Positions 32,784 to 43,962 of a DNA stretch of 64,000 bases are shown here, piece by piece. Position 1 is the stretch's first letter. Each line of letters opens with the position of its first letter. The position numbers were made by a program, and so were the translations under genes. The notes beneath the pieces were generated by a model. It made no database searches. It was not told the DNA's origin and worked only from the letters and a program-made list of their open reading frames with translations. Where the stretch lies: contig VCMS01000121.1 of NCBI GenBank assembly GCA_022539475.1, positions 87,993 through 151,992 of the forward strand. Direction: 5' to 3'. Source of the stretch: Gracilaria domingensis (taxonomy: Eukaryota; Rhodophyta; Florideophyceae; Gracilariales; Gracilariaceae).

Positions 32784-33303
32784 GAACGCCTTGCACCAGT
32801 TTGGTGTACTTCACTCCGACAAGAAATTGACAGACTGATTTGATTCTATCAAGTACGACTAGGTGTGTCAAGAAGTGGAGTTGCTTTTAGCTTGTTTTCT
32901 CGTGAAGAGAAGGTACTGAGTGCAGTCGTGATGCTTCTGAGAGGCAAACAGAGACAACCCGCTCCCGCGAAAATCATCAATCCAGCGTTGTTGCCAGCTG
33001 TAGTTTGAGAAGGCACTCAATTTGGCCTGAAAAGAAACTTCGATGTCCTCTTTAGGCAATCAGTGTACCGAAGCAACGTTGTGAAAGACTTCCGGCGTGA
33101 TAAGAGTGCGAAAAGTGGCGCCTGCGTAATGTGACACGGCAAAAGTCGTCGTATCGGCGCGCATTTCGTTGGGATGGGGAAGAAAGGCTTGCACGGAAGC
33201 AACGTGTATAATGCGCCGCAATTTTGGTTTGAAGGAAACAGTCAGTTTCCACTTGTTTCTAAGCCACACACTTTACTGTTTGCTTTCCATTCATTGGCTG
33301 CGG
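32784..33303. other. non-coding right arm of the piggyBac element
   Basis: Only short frames. It lies between the second gene and the right terminal repeat and probably holds the second gene's promoter and transposase-binding sites. Confidence 0.4.
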
Positions 33304-33438
33304 CTAATGTCTACGATCATAGACATTAGCGCTTTCAGTGTCCAAAGGGTTAAGCATACCACCCGCCCATCTACCGCGTATCACACGGGTATCTACTGAA
33401 TATCCAAAAATGTCCTTGGAACAGTCTTAAGAGCATAA

Positions 33439-33858
33439 TCACCCGTACATCACTCGAATATCCGTCGCATATCCACATGCCTCTCTGGGTAAACCCGAAA
33501 CCCAAAGAAGTGCCGCAATGTCGCCGCATTCAAATGAGTCACGAAGGCGAGACACCGTCGGACGCAATCGGTAGTCACGACATTCATGCAACGTAGTTAT
33601 GGTTGAATACAAGCCGAAGGAATCGACGAGCATCACGAACGATCCAAACACAGGAAACAAGGAAGTCAGACATTCGCGTAAGAGGAAAGAACGATCTGCT
33701 GATTCTACTGCAGCGAGGATTTCCGCGCCAATTGCGCTGAACGAGATACGACCTTGCTTAGAACTATGCCAATCTAGTAGATGGTAGATGGTTTTAGATT
33801 CAATTGCAAACGTGATTCTCGAAAGAAACCCAGTTTGACCATACGAAGTTCTTCCAGT
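33439..33858 (-). pseudogene. copia-like RNase H, distal part
   Basis: Shows the copia RNase H pattern: SYGQTGF, then IYHLLDWHSSKQGRISFSA with a Ser/Ala-rich GAE in place of EAE, MLVDSFGL, and RDYRLRPTVSRLRD. It continues in frame from the SYSDAS motif at about 34850 once the intervening insertion is removed. It ends shortly before the piggyBac junction. Confidence 0.82.
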
Positions 33859-33863
33859 GCTAG

Positions 33864-34840
33864 TGTAGAGCAAAACGTGCTCGCCCAGTACACGGGGAAG
33901 GATTTCATTAACCCCTGGTAAGGATGATTCCGGGTACTCGGAAGGTATGATTATTGGCCCACGGATGGGATACGTTTTGGCAGTATTGAGGTATGGCACC
34001 ATGAGGGGTCGGCCATGACGTGGCGCAGATGAGTATTGGTCGCGTATACGCGTGTGTAGGAATGGGTGTGTTCACACATGTCTTGTTATGATTGTCGGAT
34101 ATTTTACTGGCCGCTGCCGCGGGTTGTCACGTGCACCACGTGTATGGACCTGCTTAGGTGTGCACTAGATTATTTAATTTAGTTTAACTAATTATCGGTT
34201 ACGATATAAGAGGTGACCTCCGGGTCACCTCCTTCAGTAAAGGGTAACCGAGTTCGGCTCTGAACCAAGTTCGTCTGCGCGAAGTGTATAACTCCCTCAG
34301 GAGGGTCACCGCGTACGGTACGGATTGGATTCATCCCTCGGGATCACTCAGGCAATACTGACCATTGTGGCCTTGCCTTCGGGCTTATTTATTCCGTGTC
34401 TTCGGACTTTCTGTTTCTTTTACTGTGCAGTTATACTGCTTTCACCACAATTGGTAGCGTTTCCGTCTCTGTATAAAGTTGTGCCGCGTGGGCTTAATAC
34501 ACATCGTCGTCTCCGGACGCCGGGTCTGTTGCCGCTTGCCGCACGTCCCGCCGCCGGATTCCTCTCTTTTCCTCTTTTGGTTTCCCTTCCTTTTCCCCCT
34601 TTTACCTAGGGCTTACACCGCTCTACGGTACCTCCCTCCTCAACCATTCCGTCGCTTTTCGCTGGATTCCTGGATCAGGCCCGTTCACCCATCAACCTTC
34701 GTAGGTATATCCCGTAGCACGGGCGGTCTTACACCCGCACTATCCGTGTTCGGAGGTCTCACCGCTGAGTTCACGTCGTCTAGAGGGCAAGGACTCGAAC
34801 GCCTTGAGAGACGATCCCATCGCTGGGGTTTTGCTCTACA
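33864..34840 (+). mobile_element. solo LTR-like insertion with 5-bp target duplication
   Basis: 977 bp flanked by GCTAG at 33859-33863 and 34841-34845. The ends are TG...CA and carry a 13-base inverted repeat (TGTAGAGCAAAAC). No coding capacity. The plus strand has a TATAAG at about 34205 followed by the palindrome AGGTGACCTCCGGGTCACCT and a pyrimidine-rich part, compatible with promoter and transcribed regions of an LTR. Size, TG/CA ends and 5-bp duplication together favour a solo LTR of a family not otherwise present here. A non-autonomous DNA transposon is the alternative. Confidence 0.8.
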
Positions 34841-34882
34841 GCTAGCATCTGAATAGGAGAGCAGTTGACAGTTCGAGAAGTC

Positions 34883-37027
34883 TTAAGACGAGAACGGAGC
34901 AGTCGGAGCAATGTACCTGATTGTTGGAGTGAGCTTTCTCAGCAGGTTCAAGAGCTGGTTAGCTTTGACCAGGTGCTTAACTCGCATATCGGGCACAAGT
35001 TGCTGCATGTAGCTGGCACAAAATGCGGCTTGTGGTTGCACAACGTGTCCAAGATAGTTGAGCTCTCCGGCGAGAGATTGTAATGATTTAATCTCATCGG
35101 TCGTGCACTTGGCTTTAGACTCCTTCCTTCTCTCTCTGGAGATTAGAATAGGCTGGATGGTGTCCATGAATTCAGCCATGGAGATCTCAACTGAATAGTT
35201 CGGGTACATTCGTATCCATAGACGGCTGAAGATAAGCTCTGTCTGCGCTAGAGAGCGGTTGAGCTTGAAACGTTTGGATAGGGCAGTGGAGAAGCGTTCG
35301 ATTCTGGCGGAGTGGCCAGCTAGGAGAAGGTCATCGACTAGCTTTGCCAGCAAGAGCGCTATATGCTCGCTTTGGTCACGCAAAACGAACAGCTGGGGCA
35401 TCCCAGGGATCGTGTGGAATCCGTAGTCCGTTAGCTCTTCCTCAATGCACAGTTGCCAAAGACGACCAAACTCACCCAGACCATACGCAGGTTTCAACAG
35501 CTTCCAAAATTCATCAACATGTGTGGTCCAACCACGGGGTGGACGCATATAGATATCTCGCTTCAACTCGCCGGACTCTAGGTACGCACGGGATACATCT
35601 ATGCTTCCGAGATTGAAGTGGAACAATGTCGCCCACGACAATAACAATCGGATGCAGGTGAATTGCGCTGTCGAAGAATCGGAACGAATCGAATCCTTCT
35701 CAGCGTTCCGGTTACCACTTGGTACAAGGCGACACTTGAGGCGGAGCGTCCCGCTTTCGCCATGGTACTTGAGTACGAAAAAGTGGTGTGACGAGATAAC
35801 ATTCGCAGTTCGAGGAACGCTTCGGATAGAGACGGGGTTGTATGCTTCCTCCTCAATGTAATTGCGCCTTTCTGCATCGATAGCCTTCTCGATAATCCAT
35901 CGCGGGGCGAATTGTAGTTTGTGTGCCAAAACCGGTTGGTCTCCAATGACCGACTTGATCTCCTGGAAAATCCTCTGCTGGGACGATTGGAGTCCTTCAC
36001 CGTTAGTTGAGAAACGCAGCGGCGTGCTCCCGATATTCTTCTGAAGCAAGGAGTCCCCAACGTCAAGCGAGGGTGCATCGATACGACGAGCATTATGAGC
36101 CAGAAGAGCTGAAGATAGAGGGTGAAGAGACCACAGGTTCGGTTCCTTGAGAGATGGAGGCTCAAAGCTTAGAGGGTCGAGAACATCGGAGGGCGCAGGA
36201 ATGAGGTCTGAGATGGGGACAGAAGACGAAGAAACATCATCCTGATTATCTGGTTCCATATCCGCCACATCAACTTCTTTGCTGGTTGGTTGATGAGTAG
36301 GGAAGGAATCCCGTCCAAGTTCCTCCTTATCGAGCTCGGCGAGTATCGATGACTCAGGCACGAGCCGGATGTTCTCATAAGCAATATGTGAGCGAGCTCC
36401 CTGAAGGTTCTTATTCGAAGAAATCACGACGATATGGTCAAGGGCATTGACGACATATCCCTTGCAGCAGGATCGATACTTCCCTTGCTTCTTATAAAAG
36501 TAGATGGAAGTGATGGCCGGTAGCAGATGCTGTGATAGCGTGTGCGCAGGTTTGAAGTGATTAAGAGTATGTAAAGCTCTACGACAAACCTGTTCACGAT
36601 AAGAGGACAGAACATGAGGTGATACAGGGCGCTGGGGTAAACCACCAATAGAGGGTGTGTAACCATAGGCCTGTTCGAAGCTACTGGACGACTTACTTCC
36701 GTTCAGCACGTTCTTCAGGAATGTCGCACGCAAGAGGATCTCAAAGTCCGTGCAGAACAGCTGTCGAGTTTGACAGAAGTGCGGTTCGTCCGATAGAAGG
36801 GTTTTGACAAGCGTTCGGATGGTCTCATTTTCGGATTGAACACTACCAATTTTGTTGTGCCTCCTAGCAGGACGGGGCTCAAGTTTGGTGTGGAATCGCG
36901 CACAAAGGCCGGAGATAATACTGTTGTCAAACTCCGGATCGGCGGAGAGCCTCAGTGGAGGTCCGTAGGTATCAAACCACTTCACAGTTATCATGCGAGC
37001 TGTATCGTTCATGTCTTTCGAAGTCAT
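34883..37027 (-). pseudogene. copia-like integrase C-terminal part and reverse transcriptase
   Basis: An open frame of 714 codons. It includes the end of the integrase core (VKWFDTYGPPLRLSADPEFD with the second catalytic Asp, and SENETIR in the position of the Glu), a long acidic linker, and the copia RT: FFVLKYHG, SIDVSRAYLESGELKRDIYM, KLLKPAYGLGEFGRLW and catalytic LVDDLLLAG. TAA at 34883-34885 stops it just before the RNase H start (LLSYSDAS). Some otherwise invariant residues are altered, e.g. GLGEFGRLW where many copia RTs have GL-Q-R-W. Confidence 0.85.
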
Positions 37028-37061
37028 TAGACATGTAGCAGAGAGTCCAGTGCTACGTCCA

Positions 37062-37850
37062 TCATGTAAAGTATCGGCAAGTTGCCAAGCTCAAGAATGA
37101 AGAGAAAGTCGACCTGAAGATGCTCGTTAAACTCCGCGAGTTTTCGGTTGAACGAGATCTTGCTAGAGTGTAAAGGTCTCCAGCAGTATGGCAGGAGTGA
37201 CTGGAACCACGGGCATTCTCCAATTTCTTGCAGAGCTTCTCGTTAAGCACGCCACCACGGCGGCAAAGCGTCTTCATGTCGCGAAGTGAGAAGTGCGATT
37301 GCACGTGAAGCTTCGTTGCAAATCGCTTGGCTTCCTTTTGCACTTGCTCTTTCAGAGCTTCATTCGACAGAAGAGCCTTTTGAGCAGAGAAGAAGGACTT
37401 GAATGATTCGGTCACCGAAGGAACAAGAGCAAGAAGAGTGCGGCGACTGTTCTCATCACCAGTTGTGTAGGTGGGGAGAGTTGCGTCGCGCTGGCACAGT
37501 CCCAGCTCTGACGGTATAACCAAAGTGTTTTGCGAACCCATTAAGTTTGACTCACAGGCGACATCACCGCCAAGGAGAAGCGGGTCATCTCCATCTACCA
37601 GGTAGAATTTCAGCAAGACTTGCTCATCGTTAAAGGAAGTAACATGAAACTTTCACATTGTGAAGACGAGCTTTGGGTTCTCACACTTGGGACCATAGCC
37701 GTGATAGAAAGGGTCACAGTCCAATTCGCTGATCACGAACGTGGTGCCCATCGCGATTGCTAGTGCGGCAGCAGAGAATATTCCGCCGCCACTTCGCGGA
37801 CAGCCAATGTCGATGATCGGATTGGGATCGGTAGAGCCTTCTACCACATC
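37062..37850 (-). pseudogene. copia-like protease and pre-integrase region
   Basis: The protease motif IIDIGCPRSGG lies near 37800. The next frame has LLLGGDV, then LHVQSHFSLRDMKTLC and HSCHTAGDLYTL, resembling the zinc-binding GAG-pre-integrase segment. Frame changes separate these pieces from each other and from the integrase frame at 37027. Needed for polyprotein processing and integration, but not functional as read. Confidence 0.6.
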
Positions 37851-37873
37851 AGATGGCGCCCCAACCCACGCTT

Positions 37874-39215
37874 TCAGACATGATTGCGTCTGAATGGGCC
37901 GACGCCTGAGCGAAAATCTGAAGGGCGATGACGGCTATCTTTGCCGGACGCACCTTGGAAATGGTTCTGCTGTGTGACAGTCTGAGCTCCTTGAGAAGAG
38001 GTCTTGTTTTGAGCTTGGCGCTCCGATTTCTTCTTTTTGGTCAGGAAGGAGGGAGGTGCACAAGCATTATTCCCAGCCATGTGGGAAGGATCACCACAGT
38101 CGAAGCAGAACGAAACCTCGTCTTTCCCCTTTGAGCATGCTTTCCTCTTCCTGGAGGAGCGGGGCTTCGAGGTCGACGACTGGGGCTCTGCAGAACGTTT
38201 CCCAAGACGAGAGAGAACGCTCCCTTCGGCCTTCTGAGACATCGCATAGAGGGCTGTTTGCACCTCTTGACCAACAATGTTTTTCAGATCAGCCTTATCA
38301 ATGTGAGACGAAAAGGTTCCGGGAGTAAAGGAAAAGTTCTTCATGACAGTGACAGCGTCGTCCAGGTTTAGGCGACAGCGGGGAGATGGCTTGAGGATGT
38401 TTAGGCCCCCGGAGGTTGGAGCGTGGGAGTCTCCACGCACTCTCGGCAGCCCTTCAAGGGTATCCGTTACCTCGGTAATCGTTTTCTTGGTATGGGCTAG
38501 CTTCCTCTTCGTCAAAGCATTCGTATCCGGCCTTCCAAGACGGAGATGCATTTTCGTTAACATGTCTTTCAGTTTCTCAACGGACTTGCCAAAGAGAGAT
38601 CTGTCGAGAACAAGCTTACCGGAAATTGTAGACTGCTCTTTTTCGGAACGAGCCTCCGCAAGTGCAATTAACTGCAGTTTAGCGTTCGTCAGTGTCTCAG
38701 AACTGAGCATCGAGTTGTTGAGGGGGGGTTATGGCTAGCACCTCGCCAACTTGAGACGACGATGAAAGGAATCCGTGCATGAGAGGATCGGCAGCGAGTC
38801 CTCTAAACCTTGAGACGAAGCTCGCCAACGTCTCATCCTTGCGGTGTCTACATCCGGTTACACGGTTGAATGAAGCAATCAGGCGAGAAACCACAGCAAT
38901 TGGAGGGTCAACAGCAATGCGTTGGACTATTTGACGCACAGCTTGAACTTGATCATCTTGCTTCAAGTCGATGAGACCCTGTGCTTGTGATTCGTCAACA
39001 ATAGACTTTTGATCGGCTGGGAGCGCACAGTCGTGCAGTTGTAGTGCAAGAGTTGCGAAGATAGTCTTATACAGACGGTCTGTTCCCTTACGGGCAGCAG
39101 CAGATACGGTATCAACCCAACGAGAAACGTTCTGACGCCATTCCTGCAAATCTTTTGTTGGATCAAAGCGAGGCGGGTCGGTAGGGTTTTGTGTAGACGA
39201 CACTTCTGGGCCCAT
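37874..39215 (-). pseudogene. copia-like gag with zinc knuckle
   Basis: It starts at ATG 39213-39215 (MGPEVSSTQN). A helical gag part (ASFVSRFRGLAADPLMHGFL) is followed by a Lys/Ser-rich part and a zinc knuckle CFDCGDPSHMAGNNAC, then a basic tail. The frame breaks at about 38730 in a run of seven C (minus strand). With six C the two halves would be continuous through the stretch TPLNNSMLSSETL. Binds element RNA and builds the particle. One homopolymer indel is the only lesion seen. Confidence 0.78.
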
Positions 39216-40000
39216 AACTGAGCTAAGCGCTACGGCGGTGCGGAGCGAGCGCGGTACCAACGTGCGCAGTAAAGTAGAGCGGTCGCGGATACCGAACGCG
39301 CGTGCAGCGAAAGCAAAGCAGCGGGCACGAAAGTCCCTCCAAAGCGGTTGTCTCCACGACGACTCCCGTCGAAGGACCGGTTGGAATCTTTATTAGATAG
39401 AAGCGTAGCAGCGCAGCGCGAGATACGCGGGTTCAATAGCCGAGGGGCGCAGTCCAGCAATGCACAGCACTAGCGATGCAGGTGCCGGAATTGGATAGTG
39501 TTGATATCATAAGTCTTCTGGAGATCAAAGTTGCCGGGATCAGTTTGAATTTCAGACTCTGAAACAAGTGAAACTACTAATTTGAGTCTGCATTCTTGGC
39601 ACTCTTGTACGCTCCTTGTACGTGTACCTTAGGGTATGTGCTTCTTGTAAGGTAGAAGAGTGAAATTGACCTTCTCGCAAAGTGTAAATGTTTTGGAATA
39701 TATTTTATTCTTTGAGGAACATAGTATGAAGAAGAAGAAGTTAAGAGTTTCGGCATCCTTTCTTAGGCCCGTTCTATGAATTGAGGAAATTGATAACAGG
39801 ATATGCGTGCTTCCAAAAATTTCCAATTTCCCAAAAGCAAATCCGTTCTCTGCGTTTGAAAAACCAGGCCTGGTTGATCACATTCATTCAGGATCAGAGT
39901 CTATGCCACTTCCAGCCTCCAACATGAAGCTACCAATTTCTCTCTCCGTTCTGAAACGTTCCTGCTTGCGTCAACCGCCGAAGCGAAAGAATCGCCGGCT

Positions 40001-41190
40001 ATGGCTTCAGAGAATAGTTTTGCATGTTCTGTACACGGTTTTTTTCAGGTTCTTTATTTACAACAAACACCTACTTTGCTGAGAACAGTTCATCCGCGTT
40101 GTGTATTTGACTATATAAAACATATGTCAGGTCTACAAGATAACATGTTTACACGAATGTCTCGCATGAACAAGCGTCAGTTTCAGAGACTTCATTCGAT
40201 GGTCAACGGAACTTTGAGGCGCAGACAACGAACATACAGCATTACCGCGAGCTCTGTTTCACCGGCTGTCATGCTTTTTGTTACTTTACGTCTTCTAGCT
40301 GGCGCTAGCTACCTTGATTTGTGCTGGCCATATGGCGTTGGTGTCGCCACAGTTTACCGACTGTTTCAAGAGACACTTTTTGCCTTACATCAAACATTAC
40401 CCAAGCTACATTTTCCGAGTACCGAAGACGAATGCAATGCAAGTGCGCAAAGGTATGAACGCCTTCGAAAAAGTCCGTTTGTTGGAGTTGTAGGTGCACT
40501 TGACGGTGTCGCTTTTGCTATACGCAGACCAACATTAGCAGAAGTACCCGATCCGCAAAAATACTTTAACAGAAAAGGCTTTTTCCAATCGTCGTTCAAG
40601 CAGCTGTTGAGGCAAACTACAAGTTCTCATTCGTGTCTGCCCGTCATGCTGGGGGAACGCATGACTCCACTGCTTTTGCGGCCACACATCTTCACGATCT
40701 GTTGCATAGTGACAGACTACCAGAATGGGCAACCGTTTTTGCCGACGATGATTACTCGAATGAAGGGAAAATAATCACACCGTACTTGGGAAGGGGTTTG
40801 TCAGGAAAACAAGATTCGTTCAATTTCTATCACTCTTCTGTTAGAATATGTGCAGAACAATCATACGGAATGTTGGTATGCCACTTTGGGATATTCTGGT
40901 CTGCAATGCGATATCCCATTGCGAAGTGCACTCTGACTATAGTGGTGGCAGCTAAACTTCATACCTTTATAATCGACAATACGGATAGCGCTCTGTACAA
41001 CATGATTCCAAATCACGAACATAATAATCTGCGGGGTTCACCAGTGGTGCACTTTCAAGACATGCCGCATACTGAAAGGGACAATAGGAGGTCAAGAAAT
41101 TGGAGGAGGGATAACTCAGAAATGAGAAATTTACTAGCGGAACGTTTAAGAACACTCGGTTTCGTGCGAAAGCGAAAGCATCGTAAGTAG
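40001..41190 (+). pseudogene. Harbinger (DDE_4-type) transposase, copy 2, one frameshift
   Basis: About 396 codons from ATG 40001. DDE transposase of the PIF/Harbinger superfamily. First Asp in VVGALDGVAFAI, second in TVFADDDYSNEG, Glu in CAEQSYGMLVCHFG. An N-terminal helix-turn-helix-like part covers SVSPAVMLFVTLRLLAGASY and the GVATVYRLF stretch. A single base is missing near 40591 (FFQ-VVQAAVEANY), putting the two halves in different frames. Copy 4 (59027-60283) is continuous here. The C-terminus is basic (RKRKHRK), like a nuclear signal. Confidence 0.9.
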
Positions 41191-41291
41191 TTTAGAGTGG
41201 AATTTATCGAACCGGACTTCAAGAAGTGGCCTCGCCAGGAAACGTAATTGTGTTACATTTACGGCTGCGCGTACTTTGATACACTGTTTTA

Positions 41292-41474
41292 CAGGGGCGT
41301 GTTTGTGACTACCAAAATAGCGGAATGAATAGTCAAGTAGTCACAAAAGCTCAAATCTAGTAGTCAGACCCCCGAATAAGTATTCAATAAGTAAGATAAT
41401 GACTACTCGTTTTGACAGAGTAGTCAGTCAATTTCCATAATTTGGCGAATTAGGTAGTCACAAATACGGCCCTG
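41292..41474. mobile_element. hAT-type MITE
   Basis: 183 bp with 22-base imperfect inverted ends: CAGGGGCGTGTTTGTGACTA left, CAGGGCCGTATTTGTGACTA right (reverse complement). The 8-bp flanks CTGTTTTA (41284-41291) and TTGTTTTA (41475-41482) match at 7 of 8. CAGGG ends and 8-bp duplications are hAT hallmarks. GTAGTCA and its complement recur at least six times inside and may be subterminal binding sites. It sits in the spacer between the two Harbinger genes. Confidence 0.88.
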
Positions 41475-42101
41475 TTGTTTTATGATAATGGCATGATGGC
41501 TTCAGATGCGCAGTAGGACTCAGTGCGAAATTGAAATTATGAGAGACTCAGAGATATTCGTTAGACAGATGCAGCAAGAGCTTGGAAAGGCCTCGACAAG
41601 CCCAGTAATCTGGAATCAGAATATGGATATGTCAAATGCAGACCTTTGGTTGCTAAAGTATAAATGCTAACGTTAAGAGCAGGACTGATCTGATATAAGG
41701 GAATTCAGAATTTGCGGAACCCGAGCTGAGTTATCGGGATGCTGCGGCTTCATCGGTTTTGTTGTGGCAAGCAGAGTTTACGAAACTTAGCAAGTATGAA
41801 CTGCAATCTGTTTCGACCTGGCACAAACAGAACGTCGCTTGTTGGACTCCCGAACGTTTTCGTTTTTCTGTTGTATGTTGGAGAGAAATGTTTTCTTTCA
41901 GAGGCGACCAAAGGATATGATGCTCTGAACAAAGCGAAGAGTTCTGATCCAAAGCAATTTCAGAAACAAACAGCGTGTATGGTGCATTAGAGATTTTATT
42001 AAGCAGGTTCGAAAACCTCAATGAAGTATATCGAGTTCCGCGGTTCAAGCATTTCTCTTTACAGCAGGCTTCCAATCTATAAAACTTATAATGATCTTTC
42101 C

Positions 42102-43471
42102 TTATTCAAGGTTGCTCATGAGTTTCCTCAGCACTCTATTAAACAACTCTTTCTCTTTATCCGTTGATGCATTCTCAAACATGTTCTTAGCTTTAGCAAT
42201 TGCATCCATCGTGGAACTCGCCGAACGTGCCCGCGCATCAATCGCTTCGAACCTCATCTTATCTCGCTCTGCGACCTGTAGTTCTTTAGTTACCGTATCG
42301 TTTGGACCTTGCAATGCAAAAACTAAACTATCCATTCCCACAACATTAATTTTTTTTTGTCTAGTTTCTTTCTCCTCGAGTGAGGACTAAATTCTGCCCC
42401 TCCGTAACCATAACCCCCTACTGTACTACCTCCTCCTTCCTCTCTTTGTGAGACGCTCTCCAGGGCCCGTCTAGCAAACGACTGTAGCTTTGGATCTTCT
42501 TTAAGTAGACAGAAAGCATACGTTATGTATGACTTTCCAGCGGCATAGAATGGGAAGGCATTTGGATCTCCTTGCTCTGAAGCCTCGTAATGAGCCAAAA
42601 ATGTGCCATACAAACTCTTCAACTCTGCGCACTTCCGCTTTAAAACACCGCCCTCTCGTATATGCGGTCGTAAGCTTGGGTCAATATCACAAATATCGCT
42701 CATCGTAATCCCTCCTGCTAACGTAGTTACAGCCTTCGTTTTGAAGTCCACATCATTAAAAAGCATAGCTATTTCTTCACTCCACGGATCGCACATATCC
42801 TGGTCAAGTTGCTCGCGATCAAAGCAAGCCAGCAGTTTTGACCTCGTGCCAACCATGCGAGTGTCCGCTATTATATGTATCAATCTACAGCATTCGGAGG
42901 CTTCCAAATCGGGACGTTTCGGCTCTACAGATAAAAAACTTGGTTCCACCACAGCTTCTTTTGCCTGCTGTAGAACCACATATGCATTAATTATGGAAGG
43001 AATATCCCAGCGTATCCACGTTATACTTTCAGAGTTATCATCCAAACCGGATATACGCACTGTTGGTGAAGGTAATCGGTGAAAAACTGCAAGTGATGCA
43101 TCAACTTTCGTTCTGTCTTTAATGAATCGTTTCAATGGCTTGAACAATATCTGTCTTTGACCTATTTTATGCGCAATGATTTTGCGCTTGGTACTTAACT
43201 TTGCATTGTGTGAACCAATGATTTTGAGCGACTTAAGCGCAAGTTTGCATTGATGATTATCAAAGACAAAATTGCAGAGAATTGTGTTTGCCTCTGCAAC
43301 AGTCTTGGATGGCTGTGGCAACTGTGGCCGCGCCTAAGAAGGAGGGAAAGTATCAGCGTTTCGTCCATCTACAAGACTCTGAGCAGAAACGTTGTCGTGG
43401 TTTCCGTTGTGGCTTTGTCCGGAACGGGGTATAGAGATTCTTTCATCTTCTAGGGGTGCAGAATTGTTCAT
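42102..43471 (-). pseudogene. Harbinger partner protein, copy 2
   Basis: From ATG 43469-43471 (MNNSAPLED). Parts: a polar N-terminus; a basic region with KIIGSHNAKLSTKRKIIAHK; VDASLAVFHRLPSPTVR; a central domain with CCRLIHIIADTRM, DPWSEEIAMLFNDVDF and GGVLKRKCAELKSLYG; a Gly-rich linker (GGGSTVGGYGYGG); and a C-terminal coiled coil (ELQVAERDKMRFEAIDARA). Spacing of Trp and the KRK-LKS-Y helix suggests a diverged Myb/SANT-like DNA-binding domain, as in second genes of plant and animal Harbingers, but this is inference. TAG at 43334-43336 and a frameshift in a run of nine A (about 42351) break it. Confidence 0.75.
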
Positions 43472-43702
43472 GACGAACCTGAATAAAGCGAATGTGAAAA
43501 TGTTCTTGTTCTGTTTGGAGCGAGTTTATGAAATGACCTCGCCGTCATTTCCCCGGAATTGGGAAGTCTACTGTTGCCTACATGGAGATGATTTGCAAAC
43601 GACGACCAGAAACTTGTCTATTTCTCATTGGACAAATACCGATTCCCAGTTTCCGCTCACTACCAGCAGAAACTCATAGAACGGACCTAATTCTGCCCCG
43701 AT

Positions 43703-43735
43703 TTGGTTATTGCCCTGGAAGAGGGCAATAACCAA
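43703..43735. repeat. perfect 13-bp hairpin
   Basis: TTGGTTATTGCCC (43703-43715) and GGGCAATAACCAA (43723-43735) are exact complements around a 7-base loop, a few bases outside the Harbinger copy 2 right end. A further GGTTAT...GCAATAACG pair lies just downstream (43745-43778). Function unknown; it could mark the end of the neighbouring recombinase element. Confidence 0.65.
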
Positions 43736-43962
43736 GGACCGATCAGGTTATCGCACATCGCTCGAGTGCAATAACGGCTCTTGTCACTCAGGTCCTGACT
43801 GGGTATCTGATATTCTGGACTGGGGACATAGAAAATAACTACTCCTGGTCACCTTAATTTTAATCGCAAGAATGGTTTCAGACAGATCTTGTCAGAATGA
43901 CAAAGACAGTCTCATAATAACACTGACAGAAGAAGACAGTGGGGCCGCCTGCAAGGTTTCCG

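Larger units (their letters stand above)
29703..33349 (+). mobile_element. complete piggyBac element
   Basis: 3647 bp flanked by TTAA at 29699-29702 and 33350-33353. Terminal inverted repeats begin CCCTTTTGACACT (left) and CCCTTTGGACACT (right, reverse complement). Subterminal palindromes sit near each end: AAGTCTACCGATATAGACTT at about 29724, and TAATGTCTACGATCATAGACATTA ending near 33329. It carries an intact transposase on the plus strand and a convergent second gene. The element lies against the truncated 3' part of the copia-like element on its right. It looks potentially functional. Confidence 0.93.
33354..39760 (-). mobile_element. decayed Ty1/copia-like retroelement
   Basis: The minus strand has the copia order gag, protease, integrase, RT, RNase H, with integrase before RT, which distinguishes it from the Ty3-like element. 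RNase H is split by the 977-bp insertion at 33864-34840. The 3' end stops against the piggyBac right end at 33353, and the 5' end is lost in unassigned DNA between 39216 and 39760. LTRs of this element were not identified. Confidence 0.8.
39763..43690. mobile_element. Harbinger element, copy 2 (complete ends)
   Basis: 3928 bp with terminal inverted repeats TTAGGCCCGTTCTATGAATT (left) and TTAGGTCCGTTCTATGAGTT (right, reverse complement). The flanking trinucleotide TTC at 39760-39762 and 43691-43693 fits the 3-bp duplication of PIF/Harbinger. It carries a transposase (plus) and a partner gene (minus) arranged tail-to-tail, with a hAT-type MITE between them. Related left ends appear at 49409 and 56744. 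Confidence 0.88.

Noticed and set aside
39763-39765. TTA/TAA as the Harbinger copy 2 target duplication
   Set aside because: TTA on the left faces TAA on the right, which is inverted, not direct. TTC flanking TTAGG...CCTAA is a direct repeat and fits better.
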